NCBI GenBank assembly: GCA_028698535.1
Contig: JAQVDA010000028.1
Coordinates: forward strand, 1 to 8,004
DNA: 8,004 nucleotides
Reading direction: 5' to 3'
DNA from: Bacilli bacterium
Lineage (GTDB): Bacteria; Bacillota_I; Bacilli_A; RF39; UBA660
Under the pieces are notes generated by a model. That model saw only the letters and a program-made list of their open reading frames with translations. It did no database searches and was not told the DNA's origin. Below, piece after piece: positions 5,926 through 8,004 of the stretch. Position 1 is the first letter of the stretch, and every line of letters starts with the position of its first letter. A program made the position numbers and the translations under genes.

Positions 5926-6456
5926 TTAAATTTTTTTCACTACTGGATGAGGCTTACAAACCATTTTGTCTGGGCCTTGGAAGAGTTGATTATATATTCC
6001 TTTTACATTTTTAGTAATCTTAATTATAGTGCTTAACGGTAGTTCATTCCAATTATCAATATAAGGTAAACCTTTCATTGTAGGTTGCCAATTGACTTTA
6101 CATCTCTCAGCATCTGAAAGTCCTTTAAGCTGTCTATGCAACATCATTTCAGGTAGTAAATCACTATCTAAATGCGCTTTAACCATTTCAATATATTTTA
6201 TTTGGTTATAGTAACGAATAAAATTATCAACAACTAATAAACTACCAGTTACTAAAAAGCCGCTAGAGAGCCATAAACCCTTTGGAAATGATCCAAAAAA
6301 GCTTTTTTTAGTTAAAACTAAAGAACCAACTTCGGCTAAAACGGGTATAGAAAATACCCCAAGCATTATTTTAGTATTTAATAGCTGCTTTTTAGCTAAA
6401 TATAAATCTTTATCGATGTCTGAATACTTTTTAGGTAACATCTTATTTCCAATCAT
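5926..6456 (-). CDS. Unknown two-TM protein, upstream copy of a tandem duplicate
   Basis: A 176-residue protein without a recognised family. Two hydrophobic helices at about residues 29-49 and 60-80 are joined by the short loop LTKKSFFGSFPKG and followed by a soluble tail of nearly 100 residues. The most conserved part, shared with the downstream gene, is the exit of helix 2: FIRYYNQIKYI (79-89), MVKA (91-94) and LDSDL (96-100). I use the ATG at 6454-6456 because AAAGGAG lies seven to eight bases before it; an ATG five codons later (6439-6441) is possible. A promoter with a perfect TTGACA lies just upstream. It is the first gene of a two-gene unit and follows tgt by 66 bases on the same strand, but its own promoter suggests independent expression. 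The C-terminus ends in a basic VVKKI. Confidence 0.82.
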   Translation of the reverse strand: MIGNKMLPKKYSDIDKDLYLAKKQLLNTKIMLGVFSIPVLAEVGSLVLTKKSFFGSFPKGLWLSSGFLVTGSLLVVDNFIRYYNQIKYIEMVKAHLDSDLLPEMMLHRQLKGLSDAERCKVNWQPTMKGLPYIDNWNELPLSTIIKITKNVKGIYNQLFQGPDKMVCKPHPVVKKI

Positions 6457-6485
6457 CTAATTACTCCTTTTTTAAATTGTTATAT

Positions 6486-6514
6486 ATACTACTATTAATT
6501 ACTAAATTTGTCAA
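6486..6514 (-). promoter_or_regulatory. Predicted promoter for the tandem unknown genes
   Basis: On the minus strand TTGACA (6509-6514, perfect -35) is followed by a 17-base spacer and TAGTAT (6486-6491), a four-of-six -10 match. It sits between the tgt stop and the first paralogue and gives a leader of about 20-25 bases. Confidence 0.5.
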
Positions 6515-6522
6515 ATATTAAA

Positions 6523-7680
<1,158 letters not shown>

Positions 7681-7682
7681 TT

Positions 7683-7691
7683 ATTATATCA
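7683..7691 (-). promoter_or_regulatory. Extended -10 promoter for tgt
   Basis: TGATATAAT on the minus strand is a perfect extended -10 (TG-N-TATAAT) placed right after the T-run of the upstream terminator. There is no good -35 box, which is typical for extended -10 promoters. Transcription would start near 7676, about 35 bases before the tgt ATG. Confidence 0.55.
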
Positions 7692-7694
7692 TAT

Positions 7695-7717
7695 AAAAAA
7701 AGGGATATAATCCCTTT
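7695..7717 (-). terminator. Rho-independent terminator upstream of tgt
   Basis: AAAGGGAT-TAT-ATCCCTTT (minus strand, 7699-7717) is a perfect 8-bp stem with a three-base loop, ending in seven T residues (7695-7701, partly within the stem). It lies one base past the stop of the small gene at the right edge. Its GGGAT/ATCCC stem resembles the terminator at 5316-5339. Confidence 0.85.
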
Positions 7718-7718
7718 G

Positions 7719-7979
7719 TTAATTATCTCTTCGTTTAGATAGGATTGCCTCTCTAGATGGTGTAGATTCTTGATGAGGGTTATTTCCATCTAACGGCACT
7801 CTTTTATTAAATGTTTCTAAATATAAACCTTGTAATTCCTCATTTCCCTTAAGTATTTCAAGGTATGTTCTGGCCTTTTGGCTACTCTTTAGGTTTATTT
7901 GTTCTAATTTATCAACCAGTAAAAGTATATCAGTTCCTAGTATAAATATAGTATCATATATAGTAGTTATTAAGTTATA
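7719..7979 (-). pseudogene. Small unknown protein, probably broken or frameshifted 5' end
   Basis: A minus-strand frame stays open for 86 codons and ends in a TAA at 7719-7721, just before a strong terminator. This placement and the composition suggest real coding sequence. The peptide begins with a hydrophobic stretch (YDTIFILGTDILLLV), then a charged helical segment (VDKLEQINLKSSQKARTYLE), then a polar tail ending KRRDN. However, there is no ATG or GTG near the start, and no TTG. The only in-frame GTG is late (codon 61), and a TAG at 7980-7982 closes the frame upstream. Either a frameshift or nonsense mutation has cut the gene, or the true N-terminus lies in another frame past the window edge. 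The family is not recognised. Its TM-plus-tail layout loosely recalls the tandem proteins at 5338-6456, but I see no convincing residue match. Confidence 0.5.
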
Positions 7980-8004
7980 CTAATGGAAACTTTTAGTAAT
8001 GTCA

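Noticed and set aside
7719..7979. The right-edge fragment as a third copy of the tandem two-TM family
   Set aside because: Only a loose layout (hydrophobic helix, VD, charged tail) is shared; the RYYNQIKYI and LDSDL motifs are absent.

Overview
This is an AT-rich, gene-dense stretch of a low-GC Gram-positive-type chromosome. Purine-rich Shine-Dalgarno sites (AAGGAG, AGGTGA) precede nearly every gene, TGA is used as a stop and Trp is coded by TGG, so the ordinary bacterial code applies. The gene content suggests a member of the Bacilli or a related gut Firmicutes lineage: a SpoVB-type flippase, a DUF421/YetF protein, a TIGR04086 (YrzE-like) protein, Tgt, a LamG-tailed prepilin relic and a secreted serpin. 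A small-genome uncultured gut group such as RF39/Erysipelotrichales-like Bacilli is a plausible guess, not a demonstrated assignment.

Layout, left to right. Positions 1-409 (minus) hold the N-terminal part of a HAD phosphatase cut by the window edge. Positions 464-1007 (minus) hold a type IV prepilin-like gene, followed in another frame by the orphaned end of a LamG (jellyroll) domain. A nearly perfect inverted repeat at 1041-1092 holds divergent promoters for this pilin and for the SpoVB-family gene (1175-2461, plus). Converging on spoVB are three minus-strand genes that may be co-transcribed: DUF421 (4237-4884), a lipoprotein serpin (2950-4197) and a GtrA-family membrane protein (2470-2889). 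The TIGR04086 membrane protein (4965-5330, plus) ends in a hairpin that serves as terminator for the opposing two-gene tandem duplication of unknown two-TM proteins (5338-5874 and 5926-6456, minus). Next come tgt (6523-7641, minus), its promoter, a terminator, and a probably broken small gene at the right edge.

Broader reading. From memory, spoVB, a DUF421 gene (yrbG), a TIGR04086 gene (yrzE) and tgt sit together in Bacillus subtilis. All four are here within about 6.5 kb, but strands are changed and four other genes are interspersed (gtrA, serpin and the two paralogues). The window therefore looks like an old conserved neighbourhood invaded by lineage-specific surface or envelope genes. Known roles are queuosine tRNA modification (Tgt) and lipid-linked precursor or polysaccharide export (SpoVB, GtrA). 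The serpin is likely to act outside the cell as a protease inhibitor. I see no CRISPR array, rRNA, tRNA or transposase. No gene-free stretch exceeds 300 bases; the longest is 1008-1174, which carries the divergent promoter.
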